Below, one piece after another: positions 12,618 through 21,523 of a stretch of DNA of 64,000 bases (its first letter is position 1; every line of letters starts with the position of its first letter). The notes beneath the pieces are model-generated. The model was not told the origin of the DNA. It ran no database searches and saw nothing but the letters and a program-made list of their open reading frames with translations. The DNA is from Nocardia iowensis. Lineage in GTDB: Bacteria > Actinomycetota > Actinomycetes > Mycobacteriales > Mycobacteriaceae. The position numbers were made by a program, and so were the translations under genes. The DNA lies in contig NZ_CP078145.1 of NCBI RefSeq assembly GCF_019222765.1, positions 6,758,001-6,822,000 of the forward strand. The letters run 5' to 3'.

Positions 12618-12765
12618 TATCCCGTTGCCGGTGTGACGACCTATCGATACCCTGGCGGTATGCCAGGTTGACGCTAGAGATTTCGGTACGCCCGGTGGCC
12701 TCGACCTCCTCCTTTCGTCCGCTGTCAACGATGGGCCACTCGATAATCGGCAGGCTCGCGTAAAC

Positions 12766-12803
12766 GCGATTCGGCCCCGGCGTGAGTGCCGGGGCCGAAT
12801 CGC
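12766..12803. terminator. Perfect 16-bp hairpin, probable bidirectional terminator
   Basis: The arms GCGATTCGGCCCCGGC and GCCGGGGCCGAATCGC are perfect complements with a 6-base loop. The hairpin lies 7 bases past the stop of the leftward membrane gene and downstream of the rightward exporter operon. It could serve both. There is no long T run, as is common in actinobacteria. Confidence 0.8.
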
Positions 12804-12810
12804 CCGCCGA

Positions 12811-13209
12811 TTACTGGACCGAGAGTTGGCGGGCCAGAGCCCAGATCACCAGGACATCGATGGCGATGATGACCAGGGCCCAGAAGGGGTAGATAGGGGC
12901 GAAGAGGAAGTTGTCCAGGATGCTGAGCGACGCCATCACGATCCCGGCGAGGTAGCCCCAAGTCTTTCCGGTGACCACGCCGAATCCCGCGATCAGGATG
13001 AGAGCGGCGATCACCAGGTGGATCCAGCCCCACGCGGAGACATCGATGAGGAAGACCTGGTCCTCGGTGACCACGAAGATGTCGCGGCCCGCGATCGCGG
13101 CGATGGCGGTGAGCAGGTGCAGTACGCCGGTGATGAGGATCAGGACGCCGGCGAAGATCGTCATGTCGCTGAGCGCCGGGCCGGTCCGGACGGGTCCGGG
13201 ACTAGTCAT
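12811..13209 (-). CDS. Small integral membrane protein (DUF7144-like)
   Basis: This is a 132-residue protein with four predicted membrane helices, at about residues 15-37, 60-80, 85-105 and 108-128. It looks like the small actinobacterial membrane proteins grouped as DUF7144, whose function is unknown. The ATG at 13209 is preferred over a GTG nine bases upstream because GGAG lies 8 bases before the ATG. It is transcribed alone, diverges from nrdF, and ends in a strong hairpin. No catalytic motif is visible. Confidence 0.75.
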   Translation of the reverse strand: MTSPGPVRTGPALSDMTIFAGVLILITGVLHLLTAIAAIAGRDIFVVTEDQVFLIDVSAWGWIHLVIAALILIAGFGVVTGKTWGYLAGIVMASLSILDNFLFAPIYPFWALVIIAIDVLVIWALARQLSVQ

Positions 13210-13447
13210 GACACACACTCCTTCCGAAACGCGTGATACATCATCGGCCCAACGTAGCCCCTGATCAGGCGAAATCGGTGCAAGTCCACAGGCGGGTCAC
13301 GGGCTCGTGGCAACACCGCGGCAAACAATGGGCGATGTCGCGCGGCGCGCCAGGACCGATGTGGCTGTTCCCGCGCTCGTGCCGCAGAATAGGGGCCGCA
13401 CGCGGTGGTCCCAGGCATTTCTCGCCTCAGTGACACACATCGCTGCG

Positions 13448-13495
13448 ACACAAGGTGTTGTGCTGCACGGACTTGTCACCCACAAGGAGTAGTGT
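13448..13495. promoter_or_regulatory. Paired NrdR-like boxes upstream of nrdF
   Basis: Two 16-mers, ACACAAGGTGTTGTGC (13448-13463) and CCACAAGGAGTAGTGT (13480-13495), resemble the NrdR box (roughly ACACWATATATWGTGT). Their starts are 32 bp apart, about three helical turns, the spacing expected for cooperative NrdR binding. They lie 56 bp before the nrdF start. The nrdHIE operon carries a pair with the same spacing. Confidence 0.7.
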
Positions 13496-13517
13496 CCTGA
13501 AGGGAGAAACTCCGTGA

Positions 13518-14513
<996 letters not shown>

Positions 14514-14530
14514 CCGACCTCTCCACATCT

Positions 14531-14570
14531 GACGACACGGCGGCGGAGCATTCCGCCGCCGTTTGTCGTC
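14531..14570 (+). terminator. Terminator hairpin after nrdF
   Basis: The inner arms ACGGCGGCGGA and TCCGCCGCCGT form an 11-bp perfect stem with a GCAT loop. The stem extends outward through GACGAC/GTCGTC past a two-base bulge. It starts 17 bases after the nrdF stop. Confidence 0.85.
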
Positions 14571-15002
14571 CGGGGACTGCGTTCGGCGACGCTTGCGGAA
14601 TGCTCAGCCCCATTAGCGCGGCATCCAGCTGGAGCCCGCCAGATCGGAAGTTGTTGCCGCGGGGCGCGATCCGGCGGCACGCTCAGACACCCGCCGGGGA
14701 TCCAGTTGTCATTTCAAAGCTGCGTCCGCCTATAACGGCGCCATTCCTGCGGGAAATTCTTATTCTGGATTGTTCCTGTTATGTTGTCGCACTGAGTAAT
14801 TCGGTGAATCGGCGAACCTCCATTACAGTCAGCTGGTTGGATGAACGCGGAAACCGATTCGGGGGTGCAGAGCCGGTCGGCTTTCCGGGCATACGGCAGT
14901 GCAACACCGCAGCCACAGTGGAACCTTCCAGAATTCCACAGTCGCTGCCGCACTTGGGTTCCAAAATAGACCCCATCGTTAGCGACCCTCGGAGATGCAG
15001 CC
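14571..15002. other. Intergenic region before the XRE regulator
   Basis: About 430 bases separate the nrdF terminator from the XRE regulator. The stretch from about 14730 to 14990 is richer in A and T than its surroundings and probably holds the promoter of the XRE/DUF397 pair. No convincing gene, RNA or palindrome was seen. Confidence 0.5.
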
Positions 15003-15887
15003 ATGACAACTGGTTCGACCCTTCCCCGCAGGCTACTGGCGCGTGAGCTCCGCAAAGCCCGCGAAGCGGCGAAGGTGAGCGCGGAGGCCGCGCGGAGCCA
15101 AATCGGTGTCAGCAAACAAACATTCTGGCGAATGGAGAGCGGGATCCCTACGAGACTGAACCCACTGTTCGTCAAACGGTTATGCGAATTCTACGAGGTA
15201 TCGCCAGAGCTGACGAAGGTACTGCTGGCCCTCACCGACGAGACGAAGGCCAAGGGATGGTGGCATACGTTCGACGAGGCGGTACCCAAGTCGTTCGGCC
15301 TGTTCGTCGGGCTGGAAGATGCGGCGCACCGCGTCATTTCGTATCAGACAACGTTTCTGCCTGGAATGTTGCAGACCGACGAGTACCGGCGCGCGATGCA
15401 TTGGGTCGAGCACCCGAACATGTCGACATCGGATATCGAGACGAGGATCAAGATTGCCGCGCTACGGCAGGATCGACTCACCAGCGAATCCAATCCGCTG
15501 ACCCTGGATGTCTTTATCGATGAAGCGGCGTTGCGCCGCCCCACCGGCAGCACCGGCGTCATGGCTGACCAGTTGACGTATCTCGCCGATGCCGCACGGC
15601 TACCGAATGTTTCAGTGCGAGTAGTTCCAATTTCGAGAGGCACTTATAGAGGTCTGGCGGTTGGAACATTCGTGCTGCTGGAGTTTCCAACACACCCGAC
15701 TGCATACCTGACAGAGCCACCGGTGGTTTACATCCAGGGCTTCACCGGAGATTTGTATTTAGAGCGCCCCGAAGAGATTTCAGCGTATCGTGGAGTTTGC
15801 ACAGATCTCAAACGCCTGACACTGGATGAGGCTGATAGCCGCGCTCTCATCCTCGAAATAGCAGAGGAGTTCTCCCGTGAACATTGA
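15003..15887 (+). CDS. XRE-family helix-turn-helix regulator with DUF5753-like domain
   Basis: This 294-residue protein has an N-terminal XRE helix-turn-helix (about residues 8-65, around SKQTFWRMESG). The rest is the long domain (DUF5753) typical of many actinobacterial regulators, with the GMLQTDEYRR stretch. The following DUF397 gene overlaps it by 11 bases. Such pairs are abundant in Streptomyces and Nocardia, and some act as development regulators or toxin-antitoxin-like pairs. The target of this one is unknown. GGAG lies upstream of the ATG. The gene probably regulates itself. Confidence 0.9.
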   Translation: MTTGSTLPRRLLARELRKAREAAKVSAEAARSQIGVSKQTFWRMESGIPTRLNPLFVKRLCEFYEVSPELTKVLLALTDETKAKGWWHTFDEAVPKSFGLFVGLEDAAHRVISYQTTFLPGMLQTDEYRRAMHWVEHPNMSTSDIETRIKIAALRQDRLTSESNPLTLDVFIDEAALRRPTGSTGVMADQLTYLADAARLPNVSVRVVPISRGTYRGLAVGTFVLLEFPTHPTAYLTEPPVVYIQGFTGDLYLERPEEISAYRGVCTDLKRLTLDEADSRALILEIAEEFSREH

Positions 15888-16083
15888 TCTGACCAGTGCA
15901 CGATGGTTCAAGAGCACGCACAGCACCGCTTCGAAAGACTGTGTGGAGACAGCGCATCTCGACGGCGGTATGGTCGGCATACGCGACTCCAAGAACCCCA
16001 CCGGCCCGGCCCTGATCTTCACTCCTGCCGAATGGGACGCCTTTATTACCGGCGTCGCACACGGCGAATTCAACCGTCCGTAA
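15877..16083 (+). CDS. DUF397 small protein
   Basis: This 68-residue protein has the DUF397 pattern: W-F-K-S-T-H-S near the N-terminus, a central cysteine (KDCVETA) and RDSKNPTGPAL followed by a W-D-AF segment. It overlaps the end of the XRE regulator and should be co-translated with it. In studied relatives the small partner binds and controls the regulator. That is family knowledge and is not shown here. A short perfect hairpin follows. Confidence 0.9.
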   Translation: MNIDLTSARWFKSTHSTASKDCVETAHLDGGMVGIRDSKNPTGPALIFTPAEWDAFITGVAHGEFNRP

Positions 16084-16103
16084 AGTCTGCCGACCACACG
16101 AGG

Positions 16104-16122
16104 CCCCCACGACCCGTGGGGG
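16104..16122. terminator. Hairpin terminator between convergent genes
   Basis: The arms CCCCCACG and CGTGGGGG pair perfectly around ACC and are followed by TTT on the + strand. The hairpin lies between the DUF397 gene and the leftward VOC gene and may stop both. Confidence 0.75.
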
Positions 16123-16134
16123 TTTCGCGTCCAC

Positions 16135-16569
16135 TCAGTCGAGGCAGAACTCGTTGCCTTCGATGTCCTGCATCACCAGGCACGACTCGTTGTAGTCATC
16201 GGCACGCAGTAGTTGCACACGTACCGCGCCGAGCGCGACCAGTCGTGCGCATTCGGTTTCGAGTACGGCCACGCGCTCTTCACCCACGAGTCCGGTGCCG
16301 ACCCGCACGTCGAGATGCACCCGATTCTTGACGACCTTGCCTTCGGGAACGCGCTGGAAGTACAGGCGCGGGCCCACACCCGTGGGGTCGAGGCAGGTGA
16401 ACCCTGAACCCTGACGCTCAGGCGGCAGCGAGCGATCGAAATCGTCCCAAGTAGTAAACCCCTCCGGTGGCGGCGGTACGACGTACCCCAACACCTCGCA
16501 CCAGAAACGAGCGACGCGCTCAGGTTCTGCGCAGTCGAATGTGACTTGGATCTGTTTGACCGACGCCAT
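16135..16569 (-). CDS. VOC (glyoxalase/bleomycin resistance fold) family protein
   Basis: This 144-residue single VOC-fold protein looks like the Glyoxalase_6 group. It starts MASVKQIQVTFDCAEPERVARFW and ends with a DIEGNEFCL motif that carries the usual C-terminal metal-ligand glutamate. Family members bind a metal and act on small molecules, but the substrate cannot be read from the sequence. The ATG at 16569 was chosen because the typical VOC beta strand begins there. The open frame upstream is Arg/Pro-rich and unlike protein. It lies 43 bases after the DUF2268 gene on the same strand. Confidence 0.88.
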   Translation of the reverse strand: MASVKQIQVTFDCAEPERVARFWCEVLGYVVPPPPEGFTTWDDFDRSLPPERQGSGFTCLDPTGVGPRLYFQRVPEGKVVKNRVHLDVRVGTGLVGEERVAVLETECARLVALGAVRVQLLRADDYNESCLVMQDIEGNEFCLD

Positions 16570-16612
16570 CGGTCCACCATAGAGGCGAGGGCTTTCGAAC
16601 ACCCAGCGCGGC

Positions 16613-17518
16613 CTATACCTGCCCCGGTTGCCCACTGGTGCGTCCAAGTGCCGTGGCGATGATTTCCGCGCTGTCGGCGTGCAGGGCCTGCGCCGCGGTC
16701 TTGCCGGTCGCCGCGAGGTAGGCATCGACAAGTCGATTGCCGGCGGAGTAGCCCGCTCCGGTCGGCAAGCCGACCGGGGTCACACCGAGGTGCTCGGCGA
16801 TGGTGTCGCCGTGCACCCAGGCCGTGAAGTTCTGCATGCCGGTGATCTCCAGTCCGGAAACGACTTTCGTGAACACCGCGTCGTCGTGCAGGGTGGGCAC
16901 GCCGATGCGGGCGTAGCCGAGGTCCGCGCCATACAGTTGACGGGCGAAGGCGTCGGCCAAGCCCTCGCCCACCACATGCTCGCCGACGGTGACCGTCGCC
17001 GGATCCCACACCACACCGCCCGGGCTGTAGCGCAGATTGTGGTGGAGTTCGTGCACCGCGGTGCTTTCCACTCGTTCCAGGTTCTGCGGGTAGGGCCACA
17101 ACGTGATCACGATGTAGCCGGAGATGCCGCCGAAGCCGGTGACGCCCAGGCTGGGACCCATGAAGTTGGCGTCGCTCGGATCGCCGAGCAGCAGTAGCAC
17201 GGTGATATCCGGGGCGTGGAATCCTGGTGTCGCGGCGAGCAATACGGCCGATGCCTCGTCCATCGCCTGCTGCATGCGCTCCCAGGCTCCGGCCGCCCCG
17301 AGCTTTTCGATCGCGTCGAGGCAACGTTGCTCGTCGCGATCGAGCGGAAACCCGGCCGACTGCCGATGAAAGGCCACCAGGTCGACCTCTCCTGGAAAGT
17401 ACCGGTACATCCCGGCTATCGGGTCGAGCATCGATCGCAGCATGTCTTCGCGGTCGTCCACTGGCGCCCGCAGGATCTGCTTCATAGCGGAGTAGGAGTC
17501 GAGAACAGTGATCGTCAC
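16613..17518 (-). CDS. DUF2268-type putative zinc-dependent protease
   Basis: This 301-residue protein carries HELHHNLRY, an HExxH zinc motif, near residues 156-160, with GEGLADAFARQL about 30 residues later as a likely third-ligand region. That pattern fits the DUF2268 putative Zn-protease family. No signal peptide is visible, so it is probably cytoplasmic. The start is GTG and no strong ribosome binding site was seen. It may be co-transcribed with the VOC gene after it. The substrate is unknown. Confidence 0.8.
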   Translation of the reverse strand: MTITVLDSYSAMKQILRAPVDDREDMLRSMLDPIAGMYRYFPGEVDLVAFHRQSAGFPLDRDEQRCLDAIEKLGAAGAWERMQQAMDEASAVLLAATPGFHAPDITVLLLLGDPSDANFMGPSLGVTGFGGISGYIVITLWPYPQNLERVESTAVHELHHNLRYSPGGVVWDPATVTVGEHVVGEGLADAFARQLYGADLGYARIGVPTLHDDAVFTKVVSGLEITGMQNFTAWVHGDTIAEHLGVTPVGLPTGAGYSAGNRLVDAYLAATGKTAAQALHADSAEIIATALGRTSGQPGQV

Positions 17519-17603
17519 GGACCCGACGGTAAGCCCTTACGTAACGTCAGGGACAAGCCGCAGTGCTGCGGAACACAGGGCGAGTGTCGGCAGGTTTCGT
17601 ACC

Positions 17604-18215
17604 TCAACCGATCTCGACCGGCCGCCTTTCGAGCACTCGGTAGCGCAGGTGCGTCACGTCGCGCGCTGCCAGCCGCCGGACCACCTCGAGCTCGATGTGA
17701 TCGGGGCCAAGACCGTCGAACAACCGGCGCCCCTCGCCGAGTAGCACCGGTACGAGATGGATCTCCATTTCGTCGAGCAGCCCGGCCCGCAGCAGCGCTT
17801 GCGCCGCACACGCGCCGTGCACGAGCACGGGACGACCGCCCGCGGCGGCCCGAGCCCGGGTGACACAGTCTTCGACGTCGGTAACGAATTGCGCGCTGCC
17901 CGGCGGAACATCGTCGTCATCGATGCGGTGAGTCAGCACGAAGATCGGCACGCCATCGTGATGATCACCCTGCCAACGCCCAGCCAGCTCGAAGGTGCGC
18001 CGACCGGAGATCACCGCGCCGGTCGCCATGGCCTCGCCGTACACCTGCCCGCTCGGGCCATCCGACATTCGATCATCGAGCCAGTTGAACAGGCGCCCAC
18101 CGGCACGCCCGAGCTCCTGCCCCGTCCGGTCGTCCGGGCCGGCGATGAAGCCGTCGAGCGACATCGACATGTAGAGACGGATCGGCGATCTGCGCTGCTG
18201 GGTGTCTGCGTTCAT
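17604..18215 (-). CDS. Dihydrofolate reductase/RibD C-terminal-like reductase
   Basis: This 203-residue protein has the RibD_C/DHFR-like fold pattern: MSMSLDGFIAGPDD near residue 15, VISGRRTFE near 75 and GGRPVLVHGACAAQALLRAGLLDE in the C-terminal half. Members use NADPH to reduce small heterocycles, but most are uncharacterised and this substrate is unknown. The ATG at 18215 was preferred because family homology begins soon after it. It stands alone on the minus strand and diverges from the gene at 18427. Confidence 0.87.
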   Translation of the reverse strand: MNADTQQRRSPIRLYMSMSLDGFIAGPDDRTGQELGRAGGRLFNWLDDRMSDGPSGQVYGEAMATGAVISGRRTFELAGRWQGDHHDGVPIFVLTHRIDDDDVPPGSAQFVTDVEDCVTRARAAAGGRPVLVHGACAAQALLRAGLLDEMEIHLVPVLLGEGRRLFDGLGPDHIELEVVRRLAARDVTHLRYRVLERRPVEIG

Positions 18216-18426
18216 GTCCGTTGAGACTGTTCGGGATCGACGAACTAATCGCTGTCGAACCTGGACAGGCCGTTGGCAGATCATCAGGGCGCGGTGTCAG
18301 TGGAGGGTCAGGTGTGTGTCAGCACGGTGTCAGCCAGCCCGGCGAAAGTGTGTACATCGAACACAGCGACCGGCACCGACAACCGAGCCAGTCACTGCCA
18401 CAACCGATTTCGAGGAGCACAACGAC

Positions 18427-18828
18427 ATGTCGATCACCATCACCCTGACCGACCAGGACAAGGCCACCCTGCGCACCGCCGCCTACGGCGCCGTCTCGCT
18501 GATGAGCGCCGCCGGCGCCCCACACAAAGCCATCACCCACGGCTCCATCGCCCTGACCTCGGCCACCGGACTGGTCGGACACGTACTGGCCGCCAAGACC
18601 AAAGACATCCACCTGCCCGGCAAATCCGTGCCCGAACTCGCCGACCACGTCCTGCCCGCCCTGACCGCGGCCATGCGTCTGCTCGGCACGCAGCATCCGG
18701 TCGAGGCCGACAACTTCCGCGCCACCGTCCTGGTCGCGATCCAAGCCGCCGCCGGAACCGCCAAGACCCAGCCCAACCCCGCCGTGACCGCAATGGCCCA
18801 CAAGATCACCGCAGCCCTCGACGCCTGA
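18427..18828 (+). CDS. Small conserved-looking helical protein, function unknown
   Basis: I do not recognise this 133-residue protein. It starts MSITITLTDQDKATLRTAAYG, is rich in Ala and Thr, and is predicted to be mostly helical, with no cysteines, no signal peptide and no membrane segment. GAGGAG lies upstream of the ATG and a 16-bp terminator hairpin follows, so it looks like a well-bounded single-gene unit. Codon use is strongly biased to G or C at the third position, as expected for a well-expressed gene in this genome. Confidence 0.75.
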   Translation: MSITITLTDQDKATLRTAAYGAVSLMSAAGAPHKAITHGSIALTSATGLVGHVLAAKTKDIHLPGKSVPELADHVLPALTAAMRLLGTQHPVEADNFRATVLVAIQAAAGTAKTQPNPAVTAMAHKITAALDA

Positions 18829-18850
18829 CAAATGCCGGACCGCAGGACAA

Positions 18851-18887
18851 CTGTGTCGCGGGGTCCTCTCCGGACCCCGCGACACAG
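18851..18887 (+). terminator. Perfect 16-bp terminator hairpin
   Basis: The arms CTGTGTCGCGGGGTCC and GGACCCCGCGACACAG are perfect complements around TCTCC. The hairpin begins 22 bases past the stop of the gene at 18427 and lies before a convergent gene. Confidence 0.88.
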
Positions 18888-18943
18888 CCAGCACCCGTCG
18901 CGGCCTCGTGGCCGTTAGGAACCGCACGATAGACGGTTCGTGT

Positions 18944-19456
18944 TCACACGAGGTCTGAGCTGGTCGGCCTACTCAGGTCCCGCAGCGCATCGTCATATTG
19001 GTTGCGGTCGAACCGGAATGGGCCGAACGCACCATAGTCGCGTTCCGGGCGATAGGGCTGTTCGATGCGATCCCAGATCACCAGGCTGTCGGAGACGACG
19101 ATCTCGGCCAGCAGCGGCCAGTCGCCCCACGCGCCGCATTCACACACGAGCAAGGGCGTCTTCGATCCCGTTGCCATGGTTGATCTTCCGTAAAAATGGT
19201 CCACCAACCGAAAGTTCCAGGCGGACCCCGGATTCAGGCCACCATATGCCTCACCCGCGGGCTGCATACCTGCCGCGAGCTCGAATCTATCGATCAGATC
19301 GGTGAGTAGCACACCGTCGACACGTGGGACGACACGGTCACTTCGCACGATCGGCAGTAATCGTGGCACGAACGGAAGGACGCCGGGGGGAAGCCAGGGG
19401 CGCGTTCGGCAGACCCGGACCTGTACGTCGAACTGAATGTTATTGAGGGCCATCAT
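18944..19456 (-). CDS. Hypothetical protein
   Basis: I do not recognise this protein of about 170 residues. Its C-terminal half contains LLVCECGAWGDWPLLAEI and a W-D-R-I-E-Q-P-YRPERDY stretch, which look like a conserved domain with a Cys-x-Cys. No signal peptide or membrane segment is seen. Two adjacent ATGs (19456 and 19453) are possible starts, and an earlier in-frame ATG at 19486 has no ribosome binding site. The gene stands alone. Confidence 0.65.
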   Translation of the reverse strand: MMALNNIQFDVQVRVCRTRPWLPPGVLPFVPRLLPIVRSDRVVPRVDGVLLTDLIDRFELAAGMQPAGEAYGGLNPGSAWNFRLVDHFYGRSTMATGSKTPLLVCECGAWGDWPLLAEIVVSDSLVIWDRIEQPYRPERDYGAFGPFRFDRNQYDDALRDLSRPTSSDLV

Positions 19457-19704
19457 GAAACCCGGTCTCGCCCGATGGATCGACATGCCGAAACCAGGCC
19501 CGTACCGGGCGTCACCGGCAGTGGCGCGTGGCGCCCTTTCCGCAGAAGAAGTTCACCTCTTCAACGTATATGGCACTCATACCGCCTGCAATATCCGCTC
19601 GACCAGGGTGCTGACCCGTCCCGAGCCGAAACGCGGTAAGAGAGTGGGTCGGCGGGTGCTGGCAGTCGCGGGTTGAAGACGGTTCATACCAGTTGGCGAC
19701 CCGC

Positions 19705-20913
19705 CTAATTGTTGGCGCGTTGGATGGCGCGTTGGGCGAGGCTGCGAATGCCGGGGAGTTGGATGGCGCGGAGCATCAGTTCGCCGGCCCAGACATGGGT
19801 GCGGGACGGCGGGGCGAATCGGCCGATTCCCTTCCGGGCCAGTGCCTGTCGCTTGTGTACTTCCGGGCGCAACGACGTCTCCCAGGTGTCGAGTGCGGTG
19901 GGAATGTCGTCGCCGTGTGCTGCTACCGCGGTGCCGAGTCGATCGGCGCCGTCGAGGGCGAGGGCGGCACCGTAGCCGGCGAAAACCGTTACGCACCATG
20001 CTGCGTCGCCGAGCAGAACGACTCGGCCGTGACTCCAGCGGTCCATCACGATTTGGCCGACCGAGTCGAAGTAGGCGGCAGTGGGGTCGGCCTCGAGTTG
20101 CCGGAGGGCGTCGGCGACACCACCGCCGAGATCGCCGAACGCTCGGGTCAGGGCGGGTCCAGCACCGAGCGCCAGTTCGGCCTTCGGGTCGGGGCAGCGG
20201 TAGGCGAAGAACGTCGAGGACCGTTCCGGCCCCAGGTTCATCACCGCGGCTGTGCGGCCGGGTCCGATGAACGTGGCGCCGACGCCTTGGGGTACGTGCT
20301 CGGGAACTGTCTCCAGCGGGAATGCGCCGACCATGTGGCCCAGGTCCACGAAATATTCGGTCTCGGCGCCGAATACGAGCTCGCGCACTCGGGAGTGCAC
20401 GCCGTCGGCGCCGACGAGGAGTTCGGTGTGCAAGCGGGTGCCGTCGCTGAGGGTGACGACAACTTCCCCGGAGGTCTGGGCGAGGGCCTGCACGGTGGTG
20501 CCGAAACGGATGTCGGCGACCTCGGCCACAGCGTCGTACAGCGCCGACTCCAAGTCACCGCGGAACAAGCTCAGTGCCCGATTCCCGACGGCAGCCTCGG
20601 CGACAGCGGCCGGAATCCTGAACTTCTCCCGGCCGTCCGGGTGGACGAGGACCGAGGTGAAGAACCCGATATCGCGCGGCGTCAGCGCCGGTACCAGCCC
20701 GAGCCGCTCGGCGGCGGCATATCCGGGTCCGTGCAAGTTCACCAGGTAACCGCCACTGCGACGAGTCGGCGCGCGCTCGATCACGACGACGTTCCAGCCT
20801 TGTCGATGCAGCCGCAACGCGGCGGCCAGTCCGGCGATACCGGCGCCGACGACTGTCGCTCGCCTGCCCGGTGTCCTGGCGCCATGGTGGGCAGTGTTCT
20901 CGTTGGCTTCCAT
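19705..20913 (-). CDS. FAD-dependent monooxygenase (aromatic hydroxylase type)
   Basis: This 402-residue flavoprotein monooxygenase has the Rossmann motif GAGIAG at about residues 23-28, the GADGVHS segment of the DG motif in mid-protein, and LLGDAAWCVTVFAGYG, the C-terminal GD motif that binds FAD. These enzymes hydroxylate aromatic or polyketide substrates with NAD(P)H and O2, and some inactivate antibiotics. The substrate here is unknown. The ATG at 20913 is fixed by AGGAG six bases upstream. Two perfect palindromes lie between it and the divergent swivel-domain gene, so both are probably under one repressor. Confidence 0.92.
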   Translation of the reverse strand: MEANENTAHHGARTPGRRATVVGAGIAGLAAALRLHRQGWNVVVIERAPTRRSGGYLVNLHGPGYAAAERLGLVPALTPRDIGFFTSVLVHPDGREKFRIPAAVAEAAVGNRALSLFRGDLESALYDAVAEVADIRFGTTVQALAQTSGEVVVTLSDGTRLHTELLVGADGVHSRVRELVFGAETEYFVDLGHMVGAFPLETVPEHVPQGVGATFIGPGRTAAVMNLGPERSSTFFAYRCPDPKAELALGAGPALTRAFGDLGGGVADALRQLEADPTAAYFDSVGQIVMDRWSHGRVVLLGDAAWCVTVFAGYGAALALDGADRLGTAVAAHGDDIPTALDTWETSLRPEVHKRQALARKGIGRFAPPSRTHVWAGELMLRAIQLPGIRSLAQRAIQRANN

Positions 20914-20967
20914 TTGCGACTCCTGGATCCGTTGTCGGCGAAAGCCATCCACGAACTATCGCCATGC

Positions 20968-21018
20968 CGTCAACTAGTAGTTGACGATGGGCCATGCGTC
21001 AACCTATGGTTGACGCAT
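20968..21018. promoter_or_regulatory. Two tandem palindromic operators in a divergent promoter
   Basis: Palindrome 1 (20968-20986) has arms CGTCAACTA and TAGTTGACG around a single G. Palindrome 2 (20994-21018) has arms ATGCGTCAACC and GGTTGACGCAT around TAT. Both share the half-site GTCAAC/GTTGAC, and their centres are 29 bp apart. The form is typical of TetR- or MarR-type repressor sites. Palindrome 2 overlaps an ATG at 21017. Confidence 0.82.
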
Positions 21019-21130
21019 GGATCGACAGGTGCCACTGCGCGACGTGATCGCCGCGATCGCGCGGGCCACCCAGAAACGATTCGCGCCCAGCTTTCGCAGG
21101 GCGACCCGCGGCTACCCGACGGAAGAGACC

Positions 21131-21469
21131 ATGTCGGAAGCACCGCTCGCCACCGGTGCCCCGGCCAGCAAGGGCGTTGCTGTCGGCCCGGTCCGGCTCG
21201 TGCATAGTGTCGATGACTTCGATGCGGTTCGGCCGGGCGATGTAATCGTCTGTCGCACAACCGATCCACAGTGGACCGTGCTCTTCGGCATGGTCGCCGC
21301 CGTGGTGACCGAGACCGGGGGGATTCTGTCCCACGCGGCAATTGTCGCCCGCGAGTACGGGATTCCAGCCGTGGTGGCGGCCAAAGGTGCGATGGAGATC
21401 CTGGCGAACCACCGGACGATCTCGGTCGATGGGACCAATGGACACGTTCATGCCGTTCGCTCGATCTGA
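21131..21469 (+). CDS. Stand-alone PEP-utiliser phosphohistidine swivel domain
   Basis: This 112-residue protein is a lone mobile (swivelling) domain of the PEP-utilising enzyme family, with TGGILSHAAIVAREYGIP around the phosphorylatable His68. In pyruvate phosphate dikinase, PEP synthase and rifampin phosphotransferase this domain carries phosphate between an ATP-grasp site and a substrate site. No ATP-grasp or PEP-binding partner is encoded in the window. GGAAGAG before 21131 supports this start. The frame is also open from an ATG at 21017 inside palindrome 2, adding 38 residues unlike the family, perhaps a remnant of another gene. A winged-helix gene follows. Confidence 0.82.
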   Translation: MSEAPLATGAPASKGVAVGPVRLVHSVDDFDAVRPGDVIVCRTTDPQWTVLFGMVAAVVTETGGILSHAAIVAREYGIPAVVAAKGAMEILANHRTISVDGTNGHVHAVRSI

Positions 21470-21523
21470 CGTTGATGTCGCTTCACCAGGCATGACTGCT
21501 CGACACAGAAGAAAAGGTCCGAG

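Noticed and set aside
12651..12667. Small hairpin CCTGGC/GCCAGG after the exporter operon
   Set aside because: Only six pairs with no T run; the much stronger hairpin at 12766 is the better terminator candidate.
19705..21469. Rifampin monooxygenase plus rifampin phosphotransferase pair
   Set aside because: The monooxygenase does not have the start or length I associate with Rox, and the swivel domain lacks the ATP and rifampin domains, so a named rifampin system is not supported.
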